Source of the DNA: Mikania micrantha
Taxonomy: Eukaryota > Streptophyta > Magnoliopsida > Asterales > Asteraceae
DNA length: 64,000 nucleotides
Direction of reading: 5' to 3'
Assembly: GCA_009363875.1 (NCBI GenBank)
Contig: CM018698.1
Span: 56,690,567-56,754,566 of the forward strand
Positions within the stretch are counted from its first letter, which is position 1; each line of letters starts with the position of its first letter. The notes beneath the pieces are model-generated. The model had not been told where the DNA came from, did not search any database, and saw only the letters and a list, made by a program, of their open reading frames with translations. This document shows positions 31,715 to 44,200 of the stretch, one piece after another. Made by a program: the position numbers and the translations under genes.

Positions 31715-33240
31715 GATGTTAAAAATTTGGTTATCGAACTCGTTTGTATGTTTTGAAATGTTTTGAATCTCTTTCTAGCATACATATACATGAAAATTAC
31801 ATTAAATACATAAACAAACATGAAAATATGGTTCAAACACATGAAAATATGCTTTAGATACATGAAAATACATGAAAAACATATGAAAAGTACATGAAAA
31901 TATGCATATCGGTTCGGTTTCGGTTATTGAGGATGCATAAACCGTAACCGTAACCGAATGGTTTGGTTTTTACCCTATCTTAACCGTAACCGATCGGTTA
32001 AGTTGGTTTCAATTATTTTCGGTCCAGTTTCGGTTTTCGGTTTTGTATGATTAGGGGTTGAGCCAGCGATGGCCATAGTGAGAAGGGTTATAGGTAAAAA
32101 AATATGAATGCGGTGGAACGAAATTCATCTTGTAACGATTCAGTGGCGAAGCTTAACCATAATCCCAGGGGGGCGAACTAATTTTTTTGTTTTCCAGGGA
32201 GGCGAAATAAATGTTTTTAAAAAATTTTACACTATGTATCGGAAATTTACACTGCTATACGAAAAAACAGAGGGGACGGTATGGTAGAACATAGGAAAGG
32301 CATTGAGAGCCAAAAATCCGAAGAAGGAGATGTCCAGATAACGTTTGAGCTTATGTTCCCAAGGTGAGATTTTGGAAGAAGTTGTAGAGGGCATTCAATT
32401 TATGAGATTGATAGTTATGTTAAAAGTGAAATACAAGAAGTGTTAGGGAATGACTAGGGGTGTTTATCGGATCGGATGATGTTAAAAATTTGGTTATCGA
32501 ACTCGTTTGTATGTTTTGAAATGTTTTGAATCTCTTTCTAGCATACATATACATGAAAATTACATTAAATACATAAACAAACATGAAAATATGGTTCAAA
32601 CACATGAAAATATGCTTTAGATACATGAAAATACATGAAAAACATATGAAAAGTACATGAAAATATGCATATCGGTTCGGTTTCGGTTATTGAGGATGCA
32701 TAAACCGTAACCGTAACCGAATGGTTTGGTTTTTACCCTATCTTAACCGTAACCGATCGGTTAAGTTGGTTTCAATTATTTTCGGTCCAGTTTCGGTTTT
32801 CGGTTTTGTATGATTAGGGGTTGAGCCAGCGATGGCCATAGTGAGAAGGGTTATAGGTAAAAAAATATGAATGCGGTGGAACGAAATTCATCTTGTAACG
32901 ATTCAGTGGCGAAGCTTAACCATAATCCCAGGGGGGCGAACTAATTTTTTTGTTTTCCAGGGAGGCGAAATAAATGTTTTTAAAAAATTTTACACTATGT
33001 ATCGGAAATTTACACTGCTATACGAAAAAACAGAGGGGACGGTATGGTAGAACATAGGAAAGGCATTGAGAGCCAAAAATCCGAAGAAGGAGATGTCCAG
33101 ATAACGTTTGAGCTTATGTTCCCAAGGTGAGATTTTGGAAGAAGTTGTAGAGGGCATTCAATTTATGAGATTGATAGTTATGTTAAAAGTGAAATACAAG
33201 AAGTGTTAGGGAATGACTAGGGGTGTTTATCGGATCGGAT
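31715..33240. repeat. Perfect-looking 763-bp tandem duplication
   Basis: 31715-32477 and 32478-33240 are identical wherever I compared them, at a constant offset of 763 bp. The unit contains CGGTT-rich hAT-like sequence and the start of a TAGGGGTGTTTATCGG element whose full form continues only after the second copy. The breakpoints share the 3-bp microhomology GAT. Confidence 0.92.
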
Positions 33241-34920
33241 AACGGTTTATTCGGGTTATTCAGATCGGGTTGTTCAGATTTGAAAATTTTAAGACCTATC
33301 TGAAATCCGACCCGATCCGAATTCAAAAATTTTCAATCCGATCCGAATATATCCAAATAACCCAAAAAACCCGAATAAACTTATTTTTTCATCCAATTAA
33401 TCCGAACAACCCAAATAAACAGGGTTTATTCGGGTAATTCGAATTGAATTCGGATATCTGATCCGAATAAACATGTATGGGATGGTGACGAATAGACTAT
33501 AGAGTCCACACTCATCCATTGATTGCTCTTTATAAAAGATGGGATGTATGTCAAGAATCTTTAAAAAAATTTCTACAACGTGAAAATCGTTGTATTAATT
33601 TTTATCGAGAATTTATTATATATTAATTACACGTCATATATTGAGTTAAAGAAAGGAAATATATTGAAATATTTCATAAGAAGATGCCAAATGGAAGAGC
33701 AAACGCATTATGATTATGAAACAAAAAAGGATACGATTTTATAATTAAAGTAACGAGATACCGGCAATATTTTATTCAAGAAATAATGTACCATCTAAAA
33801 AATAGAAATTTAAATTCATTTTATAATGGATTAAATTGTACATATTTCAAAATATTATATGAAAAAATGGAAATATTTTATGATATATATTTTACCTTTT
33901 TAGGTGACAAACGTCTTTATATTTTGTCTTTGTATATGAACGACAATAACTCAAGCTAACAAGAAAAAATAACCTAAATAAGTCCAAATTGTACCAAATA
34001 AAGTTATCAATATTTTTCATACCTGTTAAAACATTCAACTTCCAAACTAATTCATATATTATTTTAGTATTAATTTGTTCCCTATAATTTAAAAATAAAA
34101 CATGCTAGAAAAGGAATATGACTTCAAAATTGTAATAAATAGTAGTGGATACTTTTTATGTATTGTGATTAATTTTTAAAAAAATAATTATTTGGTTAAA
34201 CAAATAATTGATTGTAATCAAAACGAAGTCATACCCAGCATATGTATGCTATAGTTTTAATATATAGATCACTTTAACAAAAATAAAATAAATTTGTACT
34301 TAGTTTGACAGTTTCTTTAAAGTATAACTAGGTTTTTTTCAACCATGCTTTACGGCGGTAAATACATATAAAATAAAATAAATAAATTTAATTTCAAAAC
34401 GCATATAAATAAAGTGTATTTCATCATAATAGACGCAATGCTAACACAAACCCAATAAAAGAGAACATAAAATCAAAACATGAAAAAAAAATAAAAAGAA
34501 AAAACAATATTTTGTTGTAAAATTTTAAAGTGTAACTTATCATAAATTAAACCAGATGCCACTTATTCATAAAACCCGAAGTTGTAGCATCAAAAAAACA
34601 CGAACTCCAATGCATATGCATCAATAAACAACATTAATGAAAGATGAATATAAAACCTTAACATATTAAAAAAAAATTAGATATTTAAAAAAACGGAAAA
34701 AAATAAGTTTAAAACGAAAAAAGAATTAAAATTGTTACTGTTCACAAACTTGGGTTTTAATATAAGGATAATAAATATAATAAAAAGTAATATTACATAG
34801 GCAACATTTACATGAATATTCTAATAAAAACATCAAATTGATTAATCCAAATTCCAAATATATGGTAGTGGATTTCATAGAATCGAATGAAAACATTGAA
34901 AAATTTAAATCCTATAACTA
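33241..34920. other. AT-rich intergenic DNA
   Basis: 33218-33475 is the rest of a CGGAT/GGGTTATTCGG-rich hAT-like element (inverted ends of the TGTTTATCGGAT / ATCCGAATAAACA type). Beyond that no gene or bounded repeat is supported. Confidence 0.45.
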
Positions 34921-35205
34921 TCCACAGTGGTCACCCCACTGAAAATCACTCCCCACCGAAATTTCCTGTCACGTCATCACCCCACTGAAAATCTTAAAAC
35001 CCCACAGTGGTCACCCCACCGGAAAACTTCCCCATTTGTGAGAGATGAGACCATTCCCGCCGGTTGTGTGAGAGAGGGGTAGTAGCGGGGAGCGGTACCC
35101 GCTGAACCCACAAATTCGTTCCCGCCGGGAGAGGGGGGCGGTGTTCCCGCCGGTGCCTGCCATCCCGCAGGGCCAGCAGCCTTACCGCTGCGCTTAGCCT
35201 AAGCA
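34921..35205. repeat. GC-richer block with repeated CCACAGTGGTCACCCCAC
   Basis: The motif occurs at about 34922 and 35002, and CCCGCCGG recurs at 35057, 35122 and 35148. Base composition jumps sharply relative to the flanks. It looks like an inserted DNA-transposon fragment, but I cannot define termini. Confidence 0.4.
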
Positions 35206-35668
35206 TGTAGCAAAAAGTTTACCGAAATTTAAATAAAGGAAACTAAATTCAGAGCTATAAAACTATATTCATAATAAATAATCTAAATAAAAACTCTTAA
35301 ATAATTATACTCCTAATTGGTGGACAAAACTTCAAAATTTTTATATTTTTCTAAATCTTAATTATATATTTTGCATATATTAACTATCAAGTAGAGGAAT
35401 AGAGCATTTTCATCTATTTTTTTTATGAGCACAAAGTTTGCCTTTACAAATAATTGTTCTTTCATAATTTCTCTATATAGTATGCAGCTTCAAAGTCACA
35501 TTGAAGTTTTGTCATTTTATGAAATTTCCTTTTTTTTTTTTTGGTGTGTGTGTTTTTTTTCTTTTAGCTAATAATAGGATTTATTTTACATCTAGTTATT
35601 TAAATTGCTACTCCAAGTGCCATATTTTATTCAAAGTAAATTTCTGAGATACTTTATGTGTTTTGCTT

Positions 35669-36104
35669 ATATTTCACGGGGAAGGTTCCCTAAAAAGTCT
35701 ATTTTGCCTAAGAAGGATTTTTAAAAACTCGAAAACCGAACCAAACAAACTCCGATTGAATTCATTTTTGCATCATTGTAACCGTTTTATCGAACCCTAA
35801 AACCCAAACCTTAAATCATAAACAATAAACCCAAATACTAAAACCAAAATATTAAAAACAAACCCTAAACATAAAGATAAAACCTAAGAGCTAAAAATCA
35901 AACCCTAAAATCTAAATTCTAAAACTACTTGTTAAAGCTAAAACCTAAAAGCTAATATTGTAGGATTCGATGAGACGATTCCAATGCCATTGAAATGAGT
36001 TCAATCGGAGTTCGTTTGGATCGGTTTTGAAGGCTTTGAAAATCCTTTTTAGCCTTCTTAGACAAAAAAGACTTTTTATTTGATCTTTCCCCTATATATT
36101 TCAC
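35669..36104. mobile_element. MULE-type MITE (418 bp) with 9-bp TSD
   Basis: The element at 35678-36095 is flanked by ATATTTCAC (35669-35677 and 36096-36104). The arms are long inverted repeats of about 120 bp (GGGGAA...TAAAAAGTC...CTAAGAAGG...AACTCCGATTGAA and complement). The loop between the arms is made of degenerate AAACCCTAAA-like units. The 9-bp duplication and long arms fit a Mutator-like MITE. Confidence 0.8.
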
Positions 36105-36969
36105 TATTGTTCTATAAATTTTATAAATTACTTATATAGTTACAAATATAATATTTATAACACATACAGTCTTTAACTGAGGGTGATTTAGTAAATAAAA
36201 CGAGGGTAATTTTATGATCTAAGTACTATATGTATTACAAATGTTTAAAGACATGAGACCATAGAGTAATTATAAATCATAGGGACCAAAAGTAAAATAT
36301 TAACAAACCGTATGTTCTATCTTGACAATTTACTCTTTTATTAAATTTAAGTTCCATATTTTGTTAACGTTTTAAATATACACCAAAATAAAGTGGACAA
36401 TTGTTATCAATATCGTATTTTATAATTAAAAGAGTAAATTACCGAGATAGTATATGTGGTTTGATAATATTTAACTGTTGGTCCCTAAGTTTCAAAAACT
36501 ATCCCTATGATCTCATTCTTTAAACATTTGTAACATGCAGATCACATTTCGTAAATTACCCTAAGTTTTGACAATGATTGGTATTGTATAAGATTTATTC
36601 GAGACGTATAGGCCAATACGAGAGGCATACGCATCTAATCATTAACACACTGAGAAATTCTGACAAATAATGATTGATCACTCCCTATTGAGACGTATTG
36701 AGGAAGTGAAGAGCAAGTGTTGAATGGATGTGAGAATAACATGATCCTTTTTATATTAAATTATTTGGATGTGAGAAATAATGGCTCGTTCATGTTCGTT
36801 CGGTTCGTTTAGAACCCTAGTGATATTGATTTTGGTCCATACATGTCTCTAAGATTGAGCACTAAGGTCGTGAGTTCTAATCATTGGGATGACATTTTCT
36901 CCACAATGCCACCGACCCGGGTTTTTGCTCCCGTAGTTTACCCGTTCCCCCAATTAGTCGGGTATTGGG
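36105..36969. other. Intergenic stretch, possible SINE-like sequence at its right end
   Basis: Mostly AT-rich and unremarkable. About 36836-36969 contains GTGAGTTCTAATC, a weak B-box-like sequence in a context reminiscent of plant SINEs, but tail and target duplication were not found. Confidence 0.3.
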
Positions 36970-37138
36970 GGGCCCGGTAGACATGCACAAAATAACCGGT
37001 TAACCGACCCAAACCAGTTTTTGGACCGGCTTTTGGTACCGGTTTGAACCCTTCGAATTAACCAACCGGTTAACCGGTCCAGTTAATGGGGGAACCGGTT
37101 TTGGCCGGTTAACCGATTTGTGCACGTCTAGGGCCCAG
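36970..37138. mobile_element. 153-bp hAT MITE with 8-bp TSD
   Basis: The element at 36978-37130 is flanked by GGGCCCGG and GGGCCCAG (one mismatch). Termini TAGACATGCACAAA and inverted TAGACGTGCACAAA. The interior is rich in the palindrome CCGGTTAACCGG. Confidence 0.82.
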
Positions 37139-38296
37139 TGTTTACCATACAGGTGGGTTCCCAGGTCTCTCCTGTTTGGCTTGTAACAGATTCGTTGGTT
37201 CAAAAATCAGATAGACTTGGCAAAGTGTACCATAAGGGGAAATCAAACAGCATTCACGAGCCTAATGCTCTCTCTGATACAAGTAGCAAGAGATTTGAGT
37301 AGCACATACATATGATCAAACTGTAGAAAAGTATCATATGAGTACAAAATGGTGTACATGGATCTAGGTAAAATATTGTAATCCACATTAAACAATTGTC
37401 CAAATAGTAACTTCCACACTTCTCACCATGCTACATATTAAAATTTTATAATTTGAATTGTCTACTATAGTGTTAACTTCTTTTATCTAATTAGACATTG
37501 ATTCCTAAAATATCCCACCTGCTTACATATTAACAAGTCACGTCATTTCAAGCCCTAGACTATGCGATCACATTAAGCTAGTTTATGCGATCGACAGCAA
37601 GCTAAACGATGATGTAATCGTTTACGACTGCCGAAGCAAGACCCTTAACTAGCATAGGATTTTGCTCATTAAACTTCAAACAAACAAACTTACCCAATAT
37701 ATTCCCACTTTTCAGTAGGGTCTGGGGGGAAGGATAGACACAAACCTTACCTCTATCACAGTTGGGATAGAGAGACTGCTCCGAAGGAATCCCCAGCTCA
37801 AAGTTATCGTTTGAAGTTGCTCATTAAACTTCAATCTTGATAATCCAGAACCTGATCTCCTATAAGCGTCTATCGAACAAGTAACATGGGTGGCGACTAC
37901 CAAACCCCAAAATGAAAACCAATCTACAACAAAACCTTTTTATGATCGATGGATAGCAAAAAGCATGTTTGTAGTTTTTATTTTAAAAACAGAAAATTTT
38001 TTATTTTACAGAAAAAATTTTATTTTAATCACCAAAAAGTCATCAACTTCAACTAGAGCAAGCCGGTAACTAGCAAAAGAACACCAAATTATATGTTACA
38101 AAATACATTTGTCAATGGTTTTGAGCCTAGGCCTTAATGCACCACAACAATGAAAAACCAATTAAAATCTCAAAAAAGTCAAGGTGTAACATTAAAGAAT
38201 ATGTGAGATGATGATTCCATAAACGAGTTCAAAACGAAAAGAAATTCATCCGAAATGAACTAAAAGAAACAATAAACATAAAAGATTACCTCAACT
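37139..38296. other. 3' flank of the SET-domain gene with a SINE fragment
   Basis: About 37685-37835 contains CCCAATATATTCCCACTTTT followed by CAGTAGGGTCTGGGGGGAAGG and GAGAGACTGCTCCGAAGGAA, a form I recognise from a widespread plant tRNA-derived SINE family. The 3'UTR of the SET-domain gene should extend into the right part of this interval; the rest is unremarkable. Confidence 0.5.
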
Positions 38297-41200
38297 TCAA
38301 GAAGCAAGTGATTCATTTGGAGAAAGCAACTTCAACCGCTTGGCAAGATCTCTCATAACATCGATAATTACCGATTTCTTTTGGATTCTAAACTGTAGAG
38401 CCAATTCCATCGAGGTAGAAACGTCTTTCTTAAGTAAAGTTTCATCTTCCATTATCTTTGTGGGAAAGTGGTTTAGTGCTATTACACATAATGCGATTAG
38501 TGTACGAAGAACAGCTGATTCATTTGATAATCCAAGAGGAGCTTCGATTGAGAGTGATTTGAGTGTATTTAAATCATGTTTTTGCACAATTTCAGCTTCG
38601 TTTGTCAGGAGTACTCTCAAGGCGGCTAATAATCGACCTTCTACTACTTCAGATCCACCTAGAGTTACCTAAATAAGATAAAGGAAACAAATATATAAAC
38701 AACAAAACTGAATAAATGTATATTTCTTGATGTATAGTTTTATATCCAACTTGAATCCCTCTAGTTGAGGTATCAGGTTCATAACCAGTTTCCACTGGAT
38801 TTTGCCTCTAATCCCCTTGAAGGCCAACTGCCCAATGCAAGTTGTGTTTGACCAATTGACCTGATCCCGTTGGTTAGCAGGGTATTGGTAGGGTCACATG
38901 AGTTAACTGTTTAGATGTACTCATGGTCACCAAAGAACTATTTTAGTATAACTGAAAGAGAATGGCGAGCCAGCTAATCTTATGCGGTTTGGCTTTTTAG
39001 ATCAAACATGTTAAAGTTCAACTCCGAAATGCACATGAATGACCCAAAAATAAGATCTTTTCCCAGATATCATATCTTTTGTTATAACTTATAATTTTAA
39101 TATATGGAACGAAGTTGCCGTTGAGTTGTGAGAATTCCAAATCAATTTTAGATTCCATTAGTCAAAATTTGACCTTCAAGCCAAAAGTCCCTCTTATGAC
39201 ATAGCAACCTTGGATTTTGTTGGTTGGTTATAATATTTTTCAAAAAATACTTTTGAAAAGCACCCCCAAATCGACAAGATAACTGTATTTTCACGGTTTA
39301 AAGAAATTACAAGCCAAATATTATTTTTTTAAACAAAAAGAGGATAATGATACCTTGAGAAGAGCTTGTTCACCATCCAAATTTAGTTTTGATAATATTT
39401 GTTGCTGCCAAGGAGCTGGTGAAGAAAAATTAGGGTTTGAAACCCCAGCTGCCATGCTGGCAGCATCAAAAAGACCTCCATCATACTTTAGTTCAATGCA
39501 ATCATAAGGATTTGATGGCACCACAAACCCATAATCTAGAAGAAAAAGATCGTTGTTCAAGCAACCATAATTAAGAGTCATATGACTGCGCTCTTTGATA
39601 TTCATCCCCGCAACAACCTACAAAAAATGAGTCAACAAATTTATACACTCCATATAAAAAAGATACGGTTTGACTTTTCAGGTCAAATCAAACCTAGTGG
39701 TACCTTATGCATTCCAAATTCAAAACCAATATCTTTTAATTGTTTGACATCATATCAATTACAGTTTACAAGTTATATGCTTATATGAAATTACAAAATA
39801 TTTACTCAAATATTTGAGAATTCATAACAATAAAAGTTGACCATTAGATTGTTTGACTTTAGAAGTAATATAATTTCAAGAAAAGTGATTTAAGTAAAAC
39901 CCACGCCTTTACAGAATGCAAAATTATGTCTTGTTTACCATGTGTGGCCTATTACAAGTTTCAGTCTGACTTTGCCGGTCAAAATCAAACCTATCAATAA
40001 TTAACATGTCCAAGTTCAAACCCAACATTTTTAATATCTTATAATTGTTGTATGTCAACCAATCACAATTTGAACAGTATTGTAAAAACTTTACCCAATG
40101 ATTTAAAAATTCATTCCAATTTCAAGTTAAATACTAGCCTGTTTGACCTTATAAATCAAACAGTTTGGAAAAAAGAAGAGGATTGAAATAAAAACTCATG
40201 CCTTTACTAGCATTGTTGGATTTCCTGAACCTTGTTCTTGAACAATTTCAGCATTAGGATTGAAGCTATGGTTGCACATATCAATTAGAGGAAGCATCAT
40301 TGGAACATTTCCATGGTTTCCATTTTGAAGAGCTTTCCCATGTAACCGAAAAGCTCTAGAAGAAACTGCCGACATGGCCCAACCCAATGAAGATGCATCA
40401 ACATCCTGCCCTCCAAAGGGATGGTTTTGTAATTTCACATCTTCTACTTCGCGTCTAACTTCTTTCTCAAAATCAAGAAGAAAACGACATCTCTTATTCA
40501 CCTATATGCATAGGATTGACATGCATATCAGCATATGAGCAGATTATGTGACATTAATACTCAAAATCACGTAAATCATAATGGGTCATAACAAAGCGAG
40601 TGATAAAAGTAGGGGTGAGCAAACTCCGGGTCTAGAACCGCGATACCCGCGATACCCGTTGGAACCGACCCGTTGAGACCCGGTTTTAGTGTATTAGGGT
40701 CGGTTCTCGGGTCTTAATATTCCTTAAGTTTGGGTCGCGGGTTGGGTCGGGTATATACCCTTTTTTTAAATCAAGACCCGTCAGACCCGTTAAACTTAAA
40801 AAACCCTAATAAGTAATAATATAATTAACATACTATTATACGGCTTGGCTGCTTTTTGTTTCAAACCAGTGTTTGTGCAAACCGTGAATCGTGATTATAC
40901 TTCTTCGATTTCAAGATCAAGTGGTCAATGGAAACTCCTCAAAGTCAAAACTTGAATGGATATGGATCATCATCATGTGCAGCAGCAGACAAGTATGTTT
41001 TTTTATTCAAATATGATGATTTACGTAAACGACAACATGAAGAAACATTTTCGTAAACTACTCAAAGTATGATTTATTGATTTATTCAAATATCATTAAT
41101 TATTATCCATTTACGTAAACTTGAATCATTATTATCAATTGATTTATATAAAATTGTTTTATTATAGTTATTGTCTTGGACTCTCGGATTCCATACAAAC

Positions 41201-44200
41201 TCAAAAAATTATAGTTGGTAAACTGATTTCATTATTGTTGATAAACTTTTTGTTTCATTATCAATAAACAATTATTGTTTGTTTTCATAATAAGATTCAT
41301 ATCGTTATTTTTGATAGACTTTATGTTTCATTATCAATGAACAGTCATCGTTTTGTAAACTGGTTTTTGTATAGTAGGATGGAAACACAAAACATATCAA
41401 GCGGTGACGATAATGACAAAGTAGAAGGTGAGAAAGTTAAACGAGCCAGAACGCAAAAAGGGCAACGAAAGAGACCTAAGCTCACTTCCAAATGTTGGCA
41501 GCATTTTGACGAATTCTATGATGAAGAAGGTTTAAGAAAAGCCAGATGCAAGTATTGTAAAAGTGAGTTATCAGGTGAATCGTCAAACGGAACGACTTCA
41601 TTAAATAAGCATGTTGCAGCTTGCAAGGAGAATCCGGCAAATTCAAAAAAAGACCAACCCAAACTGTCATTGAATAAAAACGAGGACGGGCAAGGTATAT
41701 TAAAAACGTGGAAGTTTGATCCGAAGATGGTTAGAAAGGCTTTAATTAAGATGATTATTGTTGATGAGTTGCCTTTCTCTTTCGTTGAGCGAGAAGGGTT
41801 TAGGGAGTTCATGGAGGCCGTATGCCATAATGTTAACCTCCCATCTCGGTTTACTTTAGCTCGTGATATTCATGATTTATTTCTTGAAGAAAAAAAAAAC
41901 ATTGAAAGAATTTTTTGTGAACACCAAACAAAGGATTTCTTTCACAACTGATACTTGGACTTCTAACCAACGTATCAATTACATGTGCTTGACAACGCAT
42001 TTTATTGATGATAATTGGAAGTATCATGAAAGGATGGATAATCAACTTCAAACCCATACTCAGCCATAAGGGTGAAGATATGGCTAGATATATTGAGGAT
42101 TGTATTATTGAGTGGGGAATAACACGGGTGATGACTTTCACGATGGATAATGCCACAACAAATGACTTAGCGGTTAAAGAGCTGAAGACTAGCTTGTTAG
42201 GTTTACGAAGGCCTTTAGGGAGATTAGGGCAGCCGGCCCTAGTCTGGCCCTATGTCCGGCCCTAGTCTGGCCCTATGTCCGGCCCGTTAGTTGTTTAACC
42301 TAATTGTAATCTCTATAAATACCCATATCATGTAATTGTAATCTTTGGTCTGAACTTAATGAAAAATACCTAGTTGCAGCCCGTGGACGTAGGTTCCCCA
42401 CTGGAACCGAACCACGTAAAATTCTTGGGTCGTATCGTTTATTATTTTCTCGTCTGCGTGATTATCGTGTGTTAGTGTGTGTGATACCCAACAACCGGTA
42501 TCAGAGCTTCGGTTATCGGTTGCACCACTAACCAACACTGTTGCCGGAATCGCCGCCGCTGTCGGAGCCGCCGTCGCCGGATTTCGACCGCCGTTCGTCG
42601 GCCGTTGTTCAGATGTTCTGATTGAATTGGATCTGAAGGAAGTCGCGATTAGGGTTTCGATTGGAGAGGTTTGCGCCGCCACCACCCTAGATCTAGGGTT
42701 TTCTGGGCCGCCGCCGCCGCCATCATAGTCGGATTAGGGTTCCGACGAACCCTAGCCGTCGCGATTTGTTGCTACAACCGCCGTTATTCGCGATTTAGGG
42801 TTTCGGGGGGCGCGATTTGCTGAGAACAGACACGGATTGGAACAATTAGAGTTCAGACGAACCTTGCTGCCATCGTTTTCTGATATTCCGACCAAGAAGC
42901 CGCCGGATTAGGGTTCCGGCGAACCTGATATGACCAGAAAAGTCCGATTCTGACCTAAATCGTTTTGATTGCAGCAGTTTGCTGCTGTTCGGGGTTGCTT
43001 CCGCTGTTGTTTGGGTCAGGTGTGTATGGGTTTGATCGATCGGGTTCAGTTTGGGCGTTATTGGGGTTTTGATATCGCAGGTGAAAGTTTTTTTTTGTTT
43101 GGGTACCGAGTTAAACTCTTGAGACGGTGATTAGGGTTTGGGTTTAGAAACTCTTGGATTTACCGGACTAGAGTTTGTTTTTTCTATTTCGTTTGACTCA
43201 TAATCAACTTAAAAAGGAGGAACCAAGTTATGTGAATATTCAGCATTCGGGTGAAGATTTGTCTGCAGGAGATCATCAGGTAACTGTTTGAAGTTTGTTC
43301 TGATTATAGAGTTGTTGCATGAGCAAATCGGTTTTGATTGACAGGGTTCAGTAGAACAGCCGTCAAGTTCAGGCCCGTGCCATTGCTGTGTCTGTTCACT
43401 GTTTTTTTTATTTCGTTTCTGCTTGTTATTGTTATAACTGAAAACAGGATGAAATCGAAATGTTCGTCGGTTGTGGATCTCGATTGATTGGTTTGTCAAG
43501 GAACTTGGATATGGTACAAACAATGGATAAAACTTGGAGAAAATGGAACCAGTGAGTGTGCTGGTGACGACATAAGTGAAAAGGAGTTTAGGGAAAGTCA
43601 TGTGAACTACTGCCGTTCGGAAGATTTTTCGGTTAGGGTTTGCGTTAACTGATCGTGTGTACGGTCATAGAACCCTTGGTACCGCTTACTTTCCATGAAA
43701 GTTCTGCTGTTGTTATAACTGTTTGCTTGTTAGCTGGTCTTGAATTGTCTTGTTCAATGCTGATCAGTGGTACAACATTTGAGGTGATCTGGGATTCGGT
43801 ACTGGGTGAAGACATTTGCCGTGGAAGTACGTTTGGGATTCATCTCATGGAGTGTTGGTTTGGCATGGGTTGGGATAACAAGGACAGTGGGAGCTTGGCA
43901 TAGTTGATTGCTTGACTTGGTAGAGTTGCATAGAGGTGTGGACATTCTTTAGAGTCAATGTCCAAAGATATTTGAATTCTGCGTCTGAAAATGTGTCTGG
44001 GCTTGATGCATTGGGATTCAGTGGAACGTAGTGAAGACTCTTGGTTCTGAGATTCTATTTTGCTTCATTATATTGTTACCTACTTCAATGAAGCATCGGT
44101 GAATCTGTTTGATAGAAGACTTTTAGGAGATATGGGATTACGTATCACCGGAAGAAATGGACCAACTTCCGAGTAGTAAAGTCTTGGCTCGTTGCATCGG

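Noticed and set aside
31575..32060. Complete hAT MITE starting TAGGGGTGTGCAAATG
   Set aside because: A plausible left end and CGGTT-rich interior, but no matching right terminus or target duplication; the tandem duplication obscures the boundary.
34994..35206. Arg/Pro-rich 70-residue ORF
   Set aside because: Explained by the GC-rich repeated CCCGCCGG block; no start context or homology.
43209..43945. ORFs inside the nested LTR element (130, 82 and 63 residues)
   Set aside because: No gag, protease, RT or integrase motif, and the frames overlap on opposite strands; chance ORFs are more likely.
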